A stretch of DNA of 64,000 nucleotides from Climacteris rufus. Taxonomy: Eukaryota; Chordata; Aves; Passeriformes; Climacteridae. Below, piece by piece: positions 1-10,950 of this stretch. The notes below the pieces were generated by a model. The model searched no databases, had not been told where the DNA came from, and saw only the letters and a program-made list of their open reading frames with translations. A program made the translations under genes and the position numbers. Position 1 is the stretch's first letter; the number at the start of each line of letters is the position of its first letter. The stretch covers positions 1,274,641-1,338,640 of the forward strand of contig VZRZ01002012.1 in NCBI GenBank assembly GCA_013398175.1. Direction: 5' to 3'.

Positions 1-3000
1 TAATTCAGATCTAAGCAAAGCTCCACTATCCTTGGTGTTTGGCCAATAGAGGAGGAAAGCTTTCTAGCTGTGAAGTATACAGGTTTGTTGGACAAGAAAA
101 TTTGGGCAGCACTGTACATACTTCTGGACTAATCTTGGATACTTTCAGGTCTCTGAAAAACAGAGAAGGAATAAGACACAAACCAAGTAAACAATTGCTA
201 CGGAGCACCACAAGCAATATGAGCATTTCTAGTGAGAACATACTGACATTTCCCTCAAGCCCATATAGGATACAGTATAATATACACTCATGATCATCTT
301 GGATTATAGATGGTGTTTGTACTTTATATAAACCTCATTTCTATAAAGTACAACATCGCCCCACCTCGCACCCACCATCCCCCAAAATCAGACAGTTCTT
401 CGGTTTTACTAAGTCATAAAGATCCATTTAGCAGCAAAAAAAGAGTCAACCAAAAGCTGGTTGGGGTATAGCATAACTGTTCACTTGCAGTTTCTGTTGT
501 GTCAGATCAGGGATACCAAGCAGGCAGAATCAAGCTGTTGTTTTTATCACAATGTATTTTTCTCATGAGACAGTATCCTTTGAGATAAGAACCTGACAGG
601 TAAAATTACTTAGCGCATCACTATAAATCTTCCCTGTTTTTTTTTTTCTTCAATAACCCTCAATTGTGAAGTGATGAACACTTGCATAAGACACAGTACA
701 TTCACTTCATTTTCCAGAACTAAATTTAAGTCTCTTGGCTTGTAATGTTTCACAAAGTCTGACACTTTCTTTTCAGCAAGTAGGTTAATAATCGTACAAT
801 AGAGCAATTTTTTATTATAAAAATATAATATATTGCTTTTCCATGGAAATTATGTCTATATCATCCCTTCATTGACAGTTGTAAAATAACACTGGGTACA
901 TGCTGATTGATTAATTTCAGATTAAATCAGATTTATCTCATTTAGATTAGATGAAAAAGGAACTAATGTTGTTTCAGTCCATTCCAGAAAATGAAATTCA
1001 CAACATGTAGAATACATATCTGCTTTAAAAAGTGGTTTTGTTGTTATTTATAGAGAGATCTATCACAGTGATTAAATTAATGGTTTCAAGGCAGTGATGA
1101 CAAAATTGCTGGTTTCCTTATACTGTTTAACTACTAATAAGTTTCTGAGACTTTTGCAGCTCTTCTCTAAAACCTTGCCCAAGCACATGAAATGTTAGCA
1201 TGTCATGAATCTGATGCTTTCTTGGCAGAAAATCTATAAATAAACTAAAGAATTCCTACCCCCGAGTGTTCTGGCCCTCTGCAGAGGTGAAAGGTTCCTC
1301 AGGAAGCCACCACTGGCAGGAAAAAATAATATCAGGAAGTTCATTGTGGTTACAGAAGAAGAAATCTGAGATCTTGCTTAAGATTGCATGATGCCTTCTG
1401 CACACAGAGTTTCCCCTAAAGCACACATCACTTTTCCCAGGGATGACTGACATGAACAATGTGTCAAGGATATCATTATGTTTAAACTTGTAATTCAAAC
1501 ATGATAGATGTTTTTCTGATAAATAAATTTCAGCCTGGAAAATCTTACTTGGCTGCACTCTCCAAACTATTAAAAATGATCTGATATAAGCAAGACGCCA
1601 CAAAAAAAAAAAAAAAAATTGCTACTTGCAAAACAATTGCTTGTGAGGTCAGAACATTTTTTACTATTTTCACTGACAGTTTTTTATGCTTCTTGAGATG
1701 ACCATTTGCTGTATCTGTATGTACACACAGCTCTGTTTTTCTTAATTGTTACTTTCCCTGCCCTTGGATTATGGAAATTAAATGGTGCTTCTTCGTCTGT
1801 AGTGCTATATGTAGATCTTTGGGTACACTAGTATAATAAAAGCATACAATTATCTCACTTGGTGCAGATTGAGAATTGTAACATTATATCAGTGCCTCTA
1901 ATAATCATAATTTATGGAATTGTTTATGTTTTAGTCTTTAGTATTTTGCCTGTGTAATACAGTATGTGCCTTTCTCCATTTGTGTGGTTAAGTCATGGGT
2001 GTTGTCCTTGTATAATCAGTAAGAAGATTGTGGATGTTCCAAAATAACTTCTAAATAGTTTATTTAGATGAATTTTCAATAGCTTGAGGAGATTTCATGG
2101 CTCAGTTGGTCAGTGAAGCCCTGTTACAAAAACTGCACAGTAGATACAACATCTCAGTGAGCTCTACCCTGTTATCACTCTGTCTGTTCCTACTGAGAGA
2201 ACAGACCTCGAGAAAACCATTCCCTGTGATGGGACCTCAGCTGGGGAATGGTTGCACAGAACGTGGAAGTTTTCACTCAGCATTATGAGGTTCTTGAAAA
2301 CCCATAGGAAGGGAAAGGGATATGTGATGTAGTCCCTGCATAGAATCCACCCTTGGTAAAAAAAGCGAAAATCTGACACATAGAAATTGCTTATTATAAT
2401 GCACAGTAAGTAGGTGCTATGTGTAACAGTTATGCAAATCTGAGAGCAATAGGACAGTCATGCAATTTTTCCAAAGGTTTATGAAGGAATTCTAAAAAGG
2501 AATAAAGAAAAATCAAATGTCTGTCATCTCTAGATCTGAAATTTATTTAAGAGAGAATTCCAGGCTTCAAAAAAAAAAAAAAATTAATTACCTGGTACTC
2601 AGCTAGGAAGTGAAAAGACCTACAAAATTTTAAACTTAGGGCTGATTTACTGATGGCTTAGAAGTTCTGCCTTCAAAATATAAGTGCGAGGAATGTCATC
2701 CAAATTCTTTTCTTTAAGTACCAACTAAAGACTGTGTATAAAAATTCACAAGAGTCTGATTGTCTGCATTTATATGTGCAGTTAGTACAATTATTAAATC
2801 CACGATGTCCATTTGCAATGGACAGAAGTATATGTTGATAATGCTGCATCCAAACAGTGGTTTATATGTACATTTTTTCTCATGGCTAGAAAGCAATCCA
2901 ATTCAGCTAAACAATTTTAATAGCCCTGTGCTATTAATAGCTTCTCTGATTATTTTGCTCCTGCAAAATATTCCTTTGCATACAATTTTGCATTGGAGTC

Positions 3001-3745
3001 AAGATGTACAGTAGAGAATATTAGGAAGATCATTAGCCCACTGGGAAGATTCATTGTAATTCCACTGATTTCTTGCATTTTTTTGTGAGCTGAAACATTA
3101 GACAAATTTTTCTCCTGCACCTGTTGTACAGAGCTCTAGAATCATGTTGTTACCTTTGTCTGAATTTTTTATGCTGAAGCTTGCTAGTTTATCTCAAGGT
3201 TAGTAGCGAAGGACTGTCAGCCTTTTTATTTTTTCCATAGGAGCTGAAGCTGCCAGGTTTTGCTTCAGCCAGAACAATGAGATAAATGAGGAAATGTAAC
3301 TAAAACTCCGTGAAGGTTGACACATTTAATTTGCATTGTAAGGGGAATGCAGTGTTGCTTTTGATAGTGCAATCGTTTAAACAGGCACTCAACTTAGAAA
3401 TTAATCAGACCTAAGAATGTGGCAATTTATATACATGTTTAAGTGCCTTGCTAATTCAGAAACCACATCCTCACCTCATACTTTGTCAAGTGACACGATA
3501 AACCTAGTTTTCTTTTGTTCAGAGATCACATAATGACAGGTTTGGATTTATATAGCTGTATTTATTATTAATATGCATTTATTGAAACCTTTATACAACA
3601 TTATGCTACCTAGGTCTGAATTGTCTGCTTTGGACACATATTGTCACAACACTTGTGACAGATTTTTTGATTAGCAGAAAAAATTTACAGTGGGATAATT
3701 AAGAGCTGAAGACTAACAATTTTACACTTGAATGATTTGGATTTG
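1..3745. other. Unique AT-rich non-coding DNA, no gene seen
   Basis: I see no convincing exon, splice-bounded frame or known repeat. Open frames on both strands at 26-293 overlap each other, lack recognisable motifs and are taken as chance. Two A runs interrupt the stretch, 17 A at 1602-1618 and 15 A at 2569-2583. Neither has an AATAAA 10-30 bases before it, so they do not look like retrocopy tails. Two adjacent perfect inverted repeats lie at 2182-2253 (listed separately). Confidence 0.6.
2182..2253. repeat. Two adjacent perfect inverted repeats
   Basis: The first stem has 8-bp arms GTCTGTTC (2182-2189) and GAACAGAC (2199-2206) with a 9-base loop. The second has 10-bp arms AACCATTCCC (2215-2224) and GGGAATGGTT (2244-2253) with a 19-base loop. 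They are separated by 8 bases. No function is known to me. Stems of this size arise by chance about once or twice in a window this long, so only their adjacency is notable. Confidence 0.8.
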
Positions 3746-3787
3746 ATATATATATATATTTATGTGTGTGTGTGTGTATACACACAT
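3746..3787. repeat. Compound (TA)n(TG)n microsatellite
   Basis: A run of alternating TA dinucleotides (about 3747-3759) passes into TG dinucleotides (3763-3777) and ends in TATACACACA. The right half, 3771-3786, is a perfect 16-bp palindrome, TGTGTGTATACACACA. Alternating purine-pyrimidine tracts like this are length-variable and can adopt Z-DNA. No gene is attached to it. Confidence 0.9.
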
Positions 3788-6700
3788 CTTTACCTCCTTT
3801 TCTCTCTCCTTTGCTGTTGTGGTGCTCATGCTAATCATTGATACACCAAGGTAAGGATTCAGCTAAGAGTCAAGCAAGATGATGCAAACTGTTTGTAATT
3901 AAATCCATGATACCCACTGATGTTTTATCATTACATCTTACTTCCACCTTCATTTTCATGCATAATGTAACTAGAAATGTTAACACATTTTATTTAGTTT
4001 AATACAAGATGAGAGTTCAGCTAAAGTTTACAATTTTCTGCACCAATGTGTATTTAGAATTACTGAACTTTGGTACAAGTTGAGGGACTTGATAAGCTTT
4101 CAGCAAATAAACACTATCTTCCTTATGGTGGGAATAATGAAGCAGGAAAGTACCAAGATCCATTTAGCTATCCTAGCAAGTCTGCTTATTCATAGGGAAT
4201 ATATTCCACAATCCTTTTCACACTTGTGAATAACTTTCTCCTAGACAAAAATCAACAAACCAGGACTTGTGAATTCAAGTGGTTAATGAAGTGTTGATAC
4301 AGGACTTGAAACAGACCTAGGGCCCTTCAGCTGGTGATATACTCTTTTTTTAAACATATGTGTATATTTGCCTCTGTACTCTAGCTAGTCTTGAGAATTT
4401 CCAGCTGTGATGAGAAAAGACGCCTCAATGATTGAGAATGAATTTGGTACTTTGGTCTATCACTTTTCCTGCCATGGGCTTTGGGGCAGGGATTCAAGTG
4501 CCCAAAATTAGGCATCTGTTGCCAGTTCTGGCCTTCGGCTATTGATGCAGAAGGCCATAGGTTTCCTGTGGGTTCTGTGTCATCACTGGCTACCTGGTGA
4601 TCTTCTGGAAATAGCAGTTTCGCTACATACAGCCATGAGAAATCCCAAATGGCTCCCTCAGTGTGGCTTGAGCAATTAATTATTAGCAGTCCTACAGGCA
4701 GGTCTTCATTTAGAGGACTTGCAAAAACCAAAAGGTGTCTAACCGCATGGTTCTGCTGAGAAATGCTTGAACAATACTAAATACAACTTTGGGCACCCTA
4801 AATACCCACGTATCCCTTTAAAAATGGAACTTGTTCTACATGTGGATATTTATAAGATGAAGGACGCAGGTTCAGAAGCACAGACCTAAGCTAGTATCTC
4901 TTCAAGGCAGTCTTGAACACCAGCTTACATTGATGGGCACTGGTGTGCCCCCAGATTGCATCACAATGGAGTGAGTACATGTTTTTGACACAGATTACTG
5001 GTTGGTGGACAGTTCTTCTCTTACAAGGAGATGTTGTGAGAGTTAGACTATCCAGGAAATAGAGAGCAGGAAAAATATTTTCAAAATAGCCTTTCAAAAG
5101 GCTTTTTTCCCACTACATCTTGATTAAACTAGTTCTAGTAAGGGCCTCAGTTACTTTTGAAATTGTGATTGTGAAGAATACTTTTTCTTCAGTGTGCAGA
5201 GGAGAGAGAGATTCCCTGTCTATGCTCATTAATCTCTATCATTGCAAGAAGCACCTGAGGAATTATTTTCAAATGTTTTGTAGTATTTAAAGTAACTTGT
5301 ATTGAAAAATATGGTGTTTTTCTTCCTTCATATAAAGAGCAATGTGTTTTGTCTTTGTCACTTTTATCATGGTTGCCCTAGATTTCCGATATAGAAGTGA
5401 AAGGAATGATTCATGTTCTCTGCCTTTAATTTAAGCAACATGATATTTGGCTTTAATTATTCTCTTAAATATGTTTAAAAAGAGTATGTTTAGAGTTTGA
5501 TAAAAATTCATATTATGATAGGCTGAAGCAGCAAAACAAAGCCAGAATTACGTAGAGCATGACCTTTCCTTGTATGATGTTTTCTTGTATAAAAATAAGT
5601 CTCATCAGACTGTGATTTAGATGCCAAGCCAAAGGATGGTAACTGTAAATAAAGGCTTAAAATGACAAGATGAAATATCCTTATGTTAAGTTTAAAATGA
5701 AGCCTTAAAAAAATCAGTCAAATGTTTGATTTTTCTCCACTTTATTTATATAGTACCCAATCAACATATTTCTTGTTATTTGTCAGTTCTGCAGCATCTT
5801 ATGCTGTGGAAATATCCTCATTAGTAGTATTCTGAGTGGAATAATTGGGGTATTATGATTTCTTATTATCTTCTCTAGAACTAGGCAAAAACTGTTGTGC
5901 ATTTAAAATGTACAGGAAAATACACACACACAAAAAGTACTATAAGCCTTACTTATAGATAGGTTTAAAATTCTGGGAGAAATGCAACTTATTTGTTGCA
6001 AAAAGATTTTGAGGGAAAGTAGGTCAGAGATTGCAGTTTCATTAATCCTGGGTTGGTACAGATTGTTTTAATTTCAGACCATTTTTATGTCATTGTACAC
6101 TTTATATTGCTTTGGTATCTTGGGTATTTTTTTTGGTAGCTGCTCAATTATTGTGTGATTTGCAATGAAAATGCTGACACAGCTTTAACTATTCAAACAA
6201 TTCAAACCAAAGGTATGAATAGCATTATTCTAACAGTATGGATAGTCATTTCAGGAACAAATTTAGACATTTGCCTTGGAGTAAAGCATGACTAATACCT
6301 GTAAGCTAGCAGTAGCAAAAAAATAGAGGCAAAAATCTTTTTGACCAGGTCTGGGGAAAGCAGAAATCCTGTAGTCTCAGTAATAGGTCTCTGAAAGGAT
6401 ACAGCAAACACAGTTTAAGATACAAAAATTTCCGCAACAAGTACAGTGTTTTGGGGATAAATACTGAAATACAAAGCAGAACGGGAAAATTCTGCTAAAG
6501 AACTAAAAACTCTTCAAAGCAGGGGTACAGTATCACTTTCCACCTCCCAAAAAGAGTGCATTTTCAAAGTAATGCACTGAGACTTAACCGAGAAATTCTT
6601 ACTGAATTTAGCAAGGTCACATTTCTGAGCACAACTTCAAAAATCTGCCCTGTAATGTAATACAGTAATTATTGAAAACTTCTAACAAGGAATCTGATTT

Positions 6701-8186
6701 TTTTTTGGTTTTCCCTCACATAAACCGATGAGAGAGTTTGAAGATCTACTCATCATATATTTTTCACATGTAACTATTTAAAGTGATTATATTCTGCAAC
6801 CAGGACCACCCAGAAAATGACACATGTAGTTTTACCAGTTTCCAATCATTCTCTGCCTGTTTATTTCAGTTGCCCTCGAAGATTCATCTCCTCCTTCCCA
6901 ACTTCCAGTCTACGTTCTGAGCAAAATAGCACATCCACAAAGAAGGGAATAAGACCAGTCTTCCCAGCATAGTGTATCCATAGATCCGTAGATCTTTCAC
7001 CTGATAGAAGTCAGGGCTAAACGAAATACTTTCTGATTTCTCCCTTTCTTGCCTCTTCTTTGTCTTTCCCATCCCTTGTCTTCCAACATTGCTTTAAAAA
7101 TTACTTATTTTCCTCATTGGATGTTATCTGGAGTGAGCATCAGGAAAGTAAAATGAAATTTTACACTATATACAAGACTGTCTCACCTATGCAGCAGCTG
7201 AAGTAAAGTCTTTTAAAGAGAAACTCCATGAGGAGACTGAGACCAAAAGTGTTAACGTGACTCTGCTTCCTTTTGACAAATACACAATAAGTTTAGAAGT
7301 AAACAAATACTGCCAATGGAAGATCTCCCATTATTTCAATCTGTTGAAAATAATTTTCTTGTGCAAAATTATTCTGCTTCTTTTCTCGAGACTGTCACTG
7401 TCAGGATCATAATTCCCCAAATCAATGTCCATTATTTATATCCACACTTTACTCCTGCTGAAAAAGCAGAACCGTAGACATCTATTCAACATTTTCTGGA
7501 GACAGAAAGCGAACTGAAAGAACAAAGCCAGGGGTTTTAGTAAGGAGGTTTATTCAAAGTAAAATTAATTTTCTGTAGTTGCTTCATATAATTTTCCAAG
7601 TATGTAGGCAAGGTTTTCTGATCGACAGCAAAGGCAACAGAATTTTGCGAGTGTAATTTCTGGTTCCATTTTAATAAGTACATGTATATATTAATTTTGA
7701 GGATATTTATCTTGACACTTTGTTGGCCTAGACTGTTTATTTCATTGTTGGATAGCCAGGACGGTATGAAAGACAGGCATAGGTAATTCCACCCAACTAG
7801 CCTTGTTGAACAAGTGGAGCTCCTCTGTAACTCAACATCCTGCTATGAGGAAACCAAAAATCGTGTCCAAGAGGGTTCAAGTCCAGCAAATCATACCTCA
7901 TATCTGTTCTCCTTATTCTTCCATCTTCCTTCTTGTTTTTCTTTCTTTTGAAATCAGAGGTAGAGTGACAGATAATCACAAGATGAAGTTGCACAGCATG
8001 TGCCTGTATTTAATGCTGTAAAACTTTCCCTTTTGACCACCTGCTCCCAGAGTATGTTCTCGATCACGTGGCTAAGAGCTTCTGCAAAATGCTAGCTGGT
8101 GAATCCAGACTATATTAAGTACCTGATACTGCATTCTGCTCCCCTTCTAGTTGTTACAACTTCAATGAATTGTAGATTTAGAAAAA
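3788..8186. other. Unique AT-rich non-coding DNA, no gene seen
   Basis: No gene, exon or confidently recognised repeat. The longest frame is a 116-codon minus-strand frame at 4381-4731 with no motif I know. The DNA around 4490-4810 has phrases such as AATTAGGCATCTG and TTGGGCACCCTAAATACCC, which faintly recall old amniote repeats. The match is too weak to annotate. Confidence 0.55.
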
Positions 8187-8240
8187 GAACCCAAAACAAC
8201 CGAACCCAAAACAACCGAACCCAAAACCACCAAACCCAAA
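8187..8240. repeat. 15-bp minisatellite, about 3.6 copies
   Basis: Units GAACCCAAAACAACC at 8187-8201 and 8202-8216 are identical. The third (8217-8231) differs by one base (AAAACCACC), and a partial fourth follows as AAACCCAAA. The two identical units suggest recent slippage or unequal exchange. It is non-coding and C/A-rich on the plus strand. Confidence 0.9.
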
Positions 8241-8618
8241 CATAAAAATTTGAAGATAAAGGAAAAAGGACAAATAATAAATCACACTAATGGTTTTCAT
8301 CAGATAATATATTTTTCTTCAGTTTTTTTGCAATTTTAATAATGCAAAGCTAAAAATCAAATTCATTTTAGGCAACTGTGATAGTAATTTAGAGTAATCT
8401 TTATTCTTGTGCAGCAAAGAAGGAAAATGGACTGCTGTGTTATGTTGGCCCTAATTCTAGTTTGGATCAGACATTCACAGTGTTACGTTTCCTAATGCAA
8501 TTGAAATTTAAATACTTAGGTCCCTTTCTGGTTGGTACAATGCAGACCTTGGAACCAACACAACATGGCTGACAACTTTTCCTTTTTAGTTTGTGCTCCA
8601 GACATTTCTTTTTTAACC
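8241..8618. other. Unique non-coding DNA, nothing recognised
   Basis: An AT-rich stretch between the minisatellite and the LTR fragment. A 70-codon minus-strand frame at 8467-8679 runs across the LTR boundary, which argues against it being a gene. Confidence 0.55.
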
Positions 8619-9460
8619 TGTGCATTGGGTTTGCATGGCAAGGTTTTAGTAGAGGTGGAGCCACAGGGGTGGCTTCCACAAGAGGCTGCTGGAAGCTTCC
8701 CCTATATCTGACAGAGCCAGGAAAGACCCACCACTGAGCCCATCAGTGATGGTGGTAGCACCCCTGGGAAAATAGATTTAAGAAGGAGGGAAAAAACCTG
8801 TGCAACAGAAGAGAGAGGAGTGGAAATACATGAGAGAAACAGCTCTGCAGCCACCAAGCATCAGGGAAGAAGGAGGGGGAGGAGATGCTCCAGGTGCTGG
8901 AGCAGATTCCCCTGCAGCTCAGGGTGCAACCCATGGTGAAGCAGCTGTGCCCCTGCAGCCCATGGAGATTCACAGAGGAGCAGAAATCCACTGTAGCCTG
9001 TGAAGGATCCCATGTTGGAGCATATGGATGCCTGAAAGGAGTCTGTGACCCTGTAGGAAGCTGGCACTGAAGCAAGATCCTGGAAGGACCTGTGGACCCA
9101 TGGATAGAGCAACCTATGAAGGAGCAGGTTTGCTGACAGGACTTGTGACTCTGTGGAGGACCCATGCTGGAGCAGCCTGTTCTGGAATGACTGTATCCCT
9201 TGGGAACAGTTCATGAAGAGCTGTAGCCCATGGGAAGGACTCATATTGGAGAAGTTGATGGCAGACTGTCCCCTGTGGGAGAGATCCCAGGCTGAGCAGG
9301 GGAAGAGTGGGAGGAATCCTCTCCCTTGAGGAAGAAGGAGTGGCAGACACAACATGGGATGAACTGACCACAGCCCCTAATCCCCATCCCTCTGCACTGC
9401 TGGGATGGGCGTGGGGAGTTACCATATTTGTGTGTGAAGCTCAGTCCAGGAAGAAGGGAT
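8619..9460 (+). mobile_element. ERV LTR fragment (5' and middle part), long avian LTR family
   Basis: I recognise this as the 5' and central part of a long avian endogenous-retrovirus LTR, plus orientation. The 5' edge is near the phrase TGGGTTTGCATGGCAAGG (from 8626; it could begin a few bases earlier). A decayed TATA-like GATTTAAGAAGG sits near 8772. The body is built of degenerate modules around 'CCCATG(C/T)TGGAGCA' and 'CTGTAGCCCATGGGAAGGACTCA', a known peculiarity of this LTR type. It is much more GC-rich than its surroundings, which explains overlapping stop-free frames of 140, 164 and 103 codons on the minus strand; these are not genes. The element breaks off near 9460, before the polyadenylation signal and 3' terminus, so no target-site duplication can be read. 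The overlapping 3' part of the same family is at 58119-58631. Likely ERVL/ERV3-related; the exact family name was not determined. Confidence 0.85.
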
Positions 9461-10718
9461 ACAGTAAAGTAGACTGAATACAGGAAAGAGCAATGTGCAA
9501 TATATGCTTAAGGACATTAAATGAAAATTATAAATATTAAGCAGTATTAAATATTAAAATAAATATTAAGACATGGCAATGAAAAAGCTCTAGCACTGAG
9601 ATGTTACAGTTAAGGCTGAATTACAGTCTCTAATGCAGCTCTCTGCCACTACTCACTCCATTTTTGAATATTTCATTTCTTTGGTGGCAGTTCTGTGGCT
9701 AATTCCTACCCAAGGGCTCTTAAAAAAAAGACACACAAACTAAAATAGTACTTTTTCTCCTGAATATAAAGATGTAGTTAAACTCAAATTTTTGCTGTTA
9801 CAAGAAGAAAAGAAAGTGTTTTTTTCTGAGTGACTTCATAGACAAATTAACCATATGCTGTAAGATTCAATACAGGACAGGAAGTTTAAAAGTCCTTTTG
9901 ATTGTTCTGAAGGAAATTAATTTTCATCTGCCCCAGTCATGATCCTACTTTTACCTGTGTCTTTAGTGCAGTCAGGACAAATCCAGCAGCACAAGGCTTA
10001 CAAATTCATTTCTTGATCTTAAACTATTCTAGGATTAAATCATACAAGGGCTTAGAGGTAAGCCCTTGTTCTCAGAAATAATTCTTAAGCAGTCCAATAG
10101 GTCTGTAATATGTGTTTAAGACTTATTGAAACAAATGAGGATTAAGCAATTTTTCTTGTAATTGTTATCCCTTTTTACTTAATAGCCATACCACTTTTTT
10201 CAGAAGTTCTTCCATTTATGTGAACTATTCTGAACTTTAAATGGCTTGTGCAGGAGGCCACAGGATACTTGGCAGAGATGCTGGGTTTGCTGCATTCAGT
10301 GGAAAATCACTAATTAGCTGCAAAGAAACTGGAATTAAAACTCGTAGATCTTTGTTGATGCAGAACTCTATTGCACCTAGCAGACCTCATAGCCTTCATG
10401 CAAACCTCTTTAGACTGGTGCACTTGGTTCATCCTCTATGGAAGAATACATCCTTCTGCTAAGTTCATTGGTCTTCAGAAATAAATATGCCATACAGCTT
10501 TAACATACTGATGTTAGGTTCATTTTACTGACAGTAAAACTTGAGGCATGCTTTATCTGTATTTACATCCTTCTCAAAGTGAATTCCAAGTTCTCAATCT
10601 GAAAATTTTTGTTGTTGTTACTTTGGTGAGAGGGGTTGTATGATTTTCCTTTACAACTTCTCTGTTTTCAAGACCACAGTCTGATTTGTATTTTCCTACT
10701 TTGTTACCAAAACTGTAT
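9461..10718. other. Unique non-coding DNA, no gene seen
   Basis: AT-rich sequence between an LTR fragment and a LINE relic. It contains a strong 11-bp-arm hairpin at 10044-10069 (separate entry). A 73-codon plus frame at 10241-10462 has no recognisable motif. Confidence 0.55.
10044..10069. repeat. Perfect 11-bp inverted repeat with 4-base loop
   Basis: Arms ACAAGGGCTTA (10044-10054) and TAAGCCCTTGT (10059-10069) pair without mismatch around the loop GAGG. Neither arm extends further, because the flanking bases T and T do not pair. It is too short for a miRNA precursor and is not followed by a T tract. It is an isolated structural feature with no assigned role. Confidence 0.9.
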
Positions 10719-10950
10719 TGGAATCTCATCAAACACCTTGCTGAAGTCAAGTGTACTTTAGTCTGCTTGTATTATATCCAAAAATCTTGGGTTTATATCT
10801 CTGAAAGAGATTAATTTGAGTTGACTAGCTTTGGTTTTGACAAGCACCAATGTACTTAAACTACCTATCTGCTTTAGTAATCAACCCATTCTGGTTTTAA
10901 AGCCAAGTTTTTTAGTTTCAAAATTTCCAAGTCTTTTTTTATCTTCTTTG
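10719..10950 (-). mobile_element. Ancient CR1-clade LINE relic with reverse-transcriptase motif
   Basis: On the minus strand, 10751-10719 translates as LDFSKVFDEIP. This closely resembles the non-LTR retrotransposon reverse-transcriptase motif A region (typically LDFSKAFDxVPH), which holds a catalytic aspartate. Sequence 5' to it on that strand (about 10760-10950) matches, in my recollection, the order of an old amniote CR1/L3-like antisense repeat (GAAAGAGATTAA..., TTTTGACAAGC...). An in-frame stop lies four codons before the motif, and the reading frame is lost around it, so the copy is long dead. The outer limits are approximate. The clade (CR1/L3 versus another LINE) is inferred; the RT motif itself is directly visible. 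Confidence 0.7.

Noticed and set aside
1602..1618. A17 run as the tail of a processed retrogene
   Set aside because: No AATAAA precedes it at the right distance and the upstream sequence has no coding character. No flanking direct repeat is evident.
4381..4810. 116-codon minus frame and faint resemblance of the DNA to an old amniote repeat
   Set aside because: No protein motif is visible, and the repeat-like phrases are too short and scattered to support a family call.
8743..9425. Overlapping minus-strand open frames of 140, 164 and 103 codons
   Set aside because: They lie in antisense to a recognised, GC-rich LTR with few stops. Three overlapping frames with no domain are an artefact of composition.
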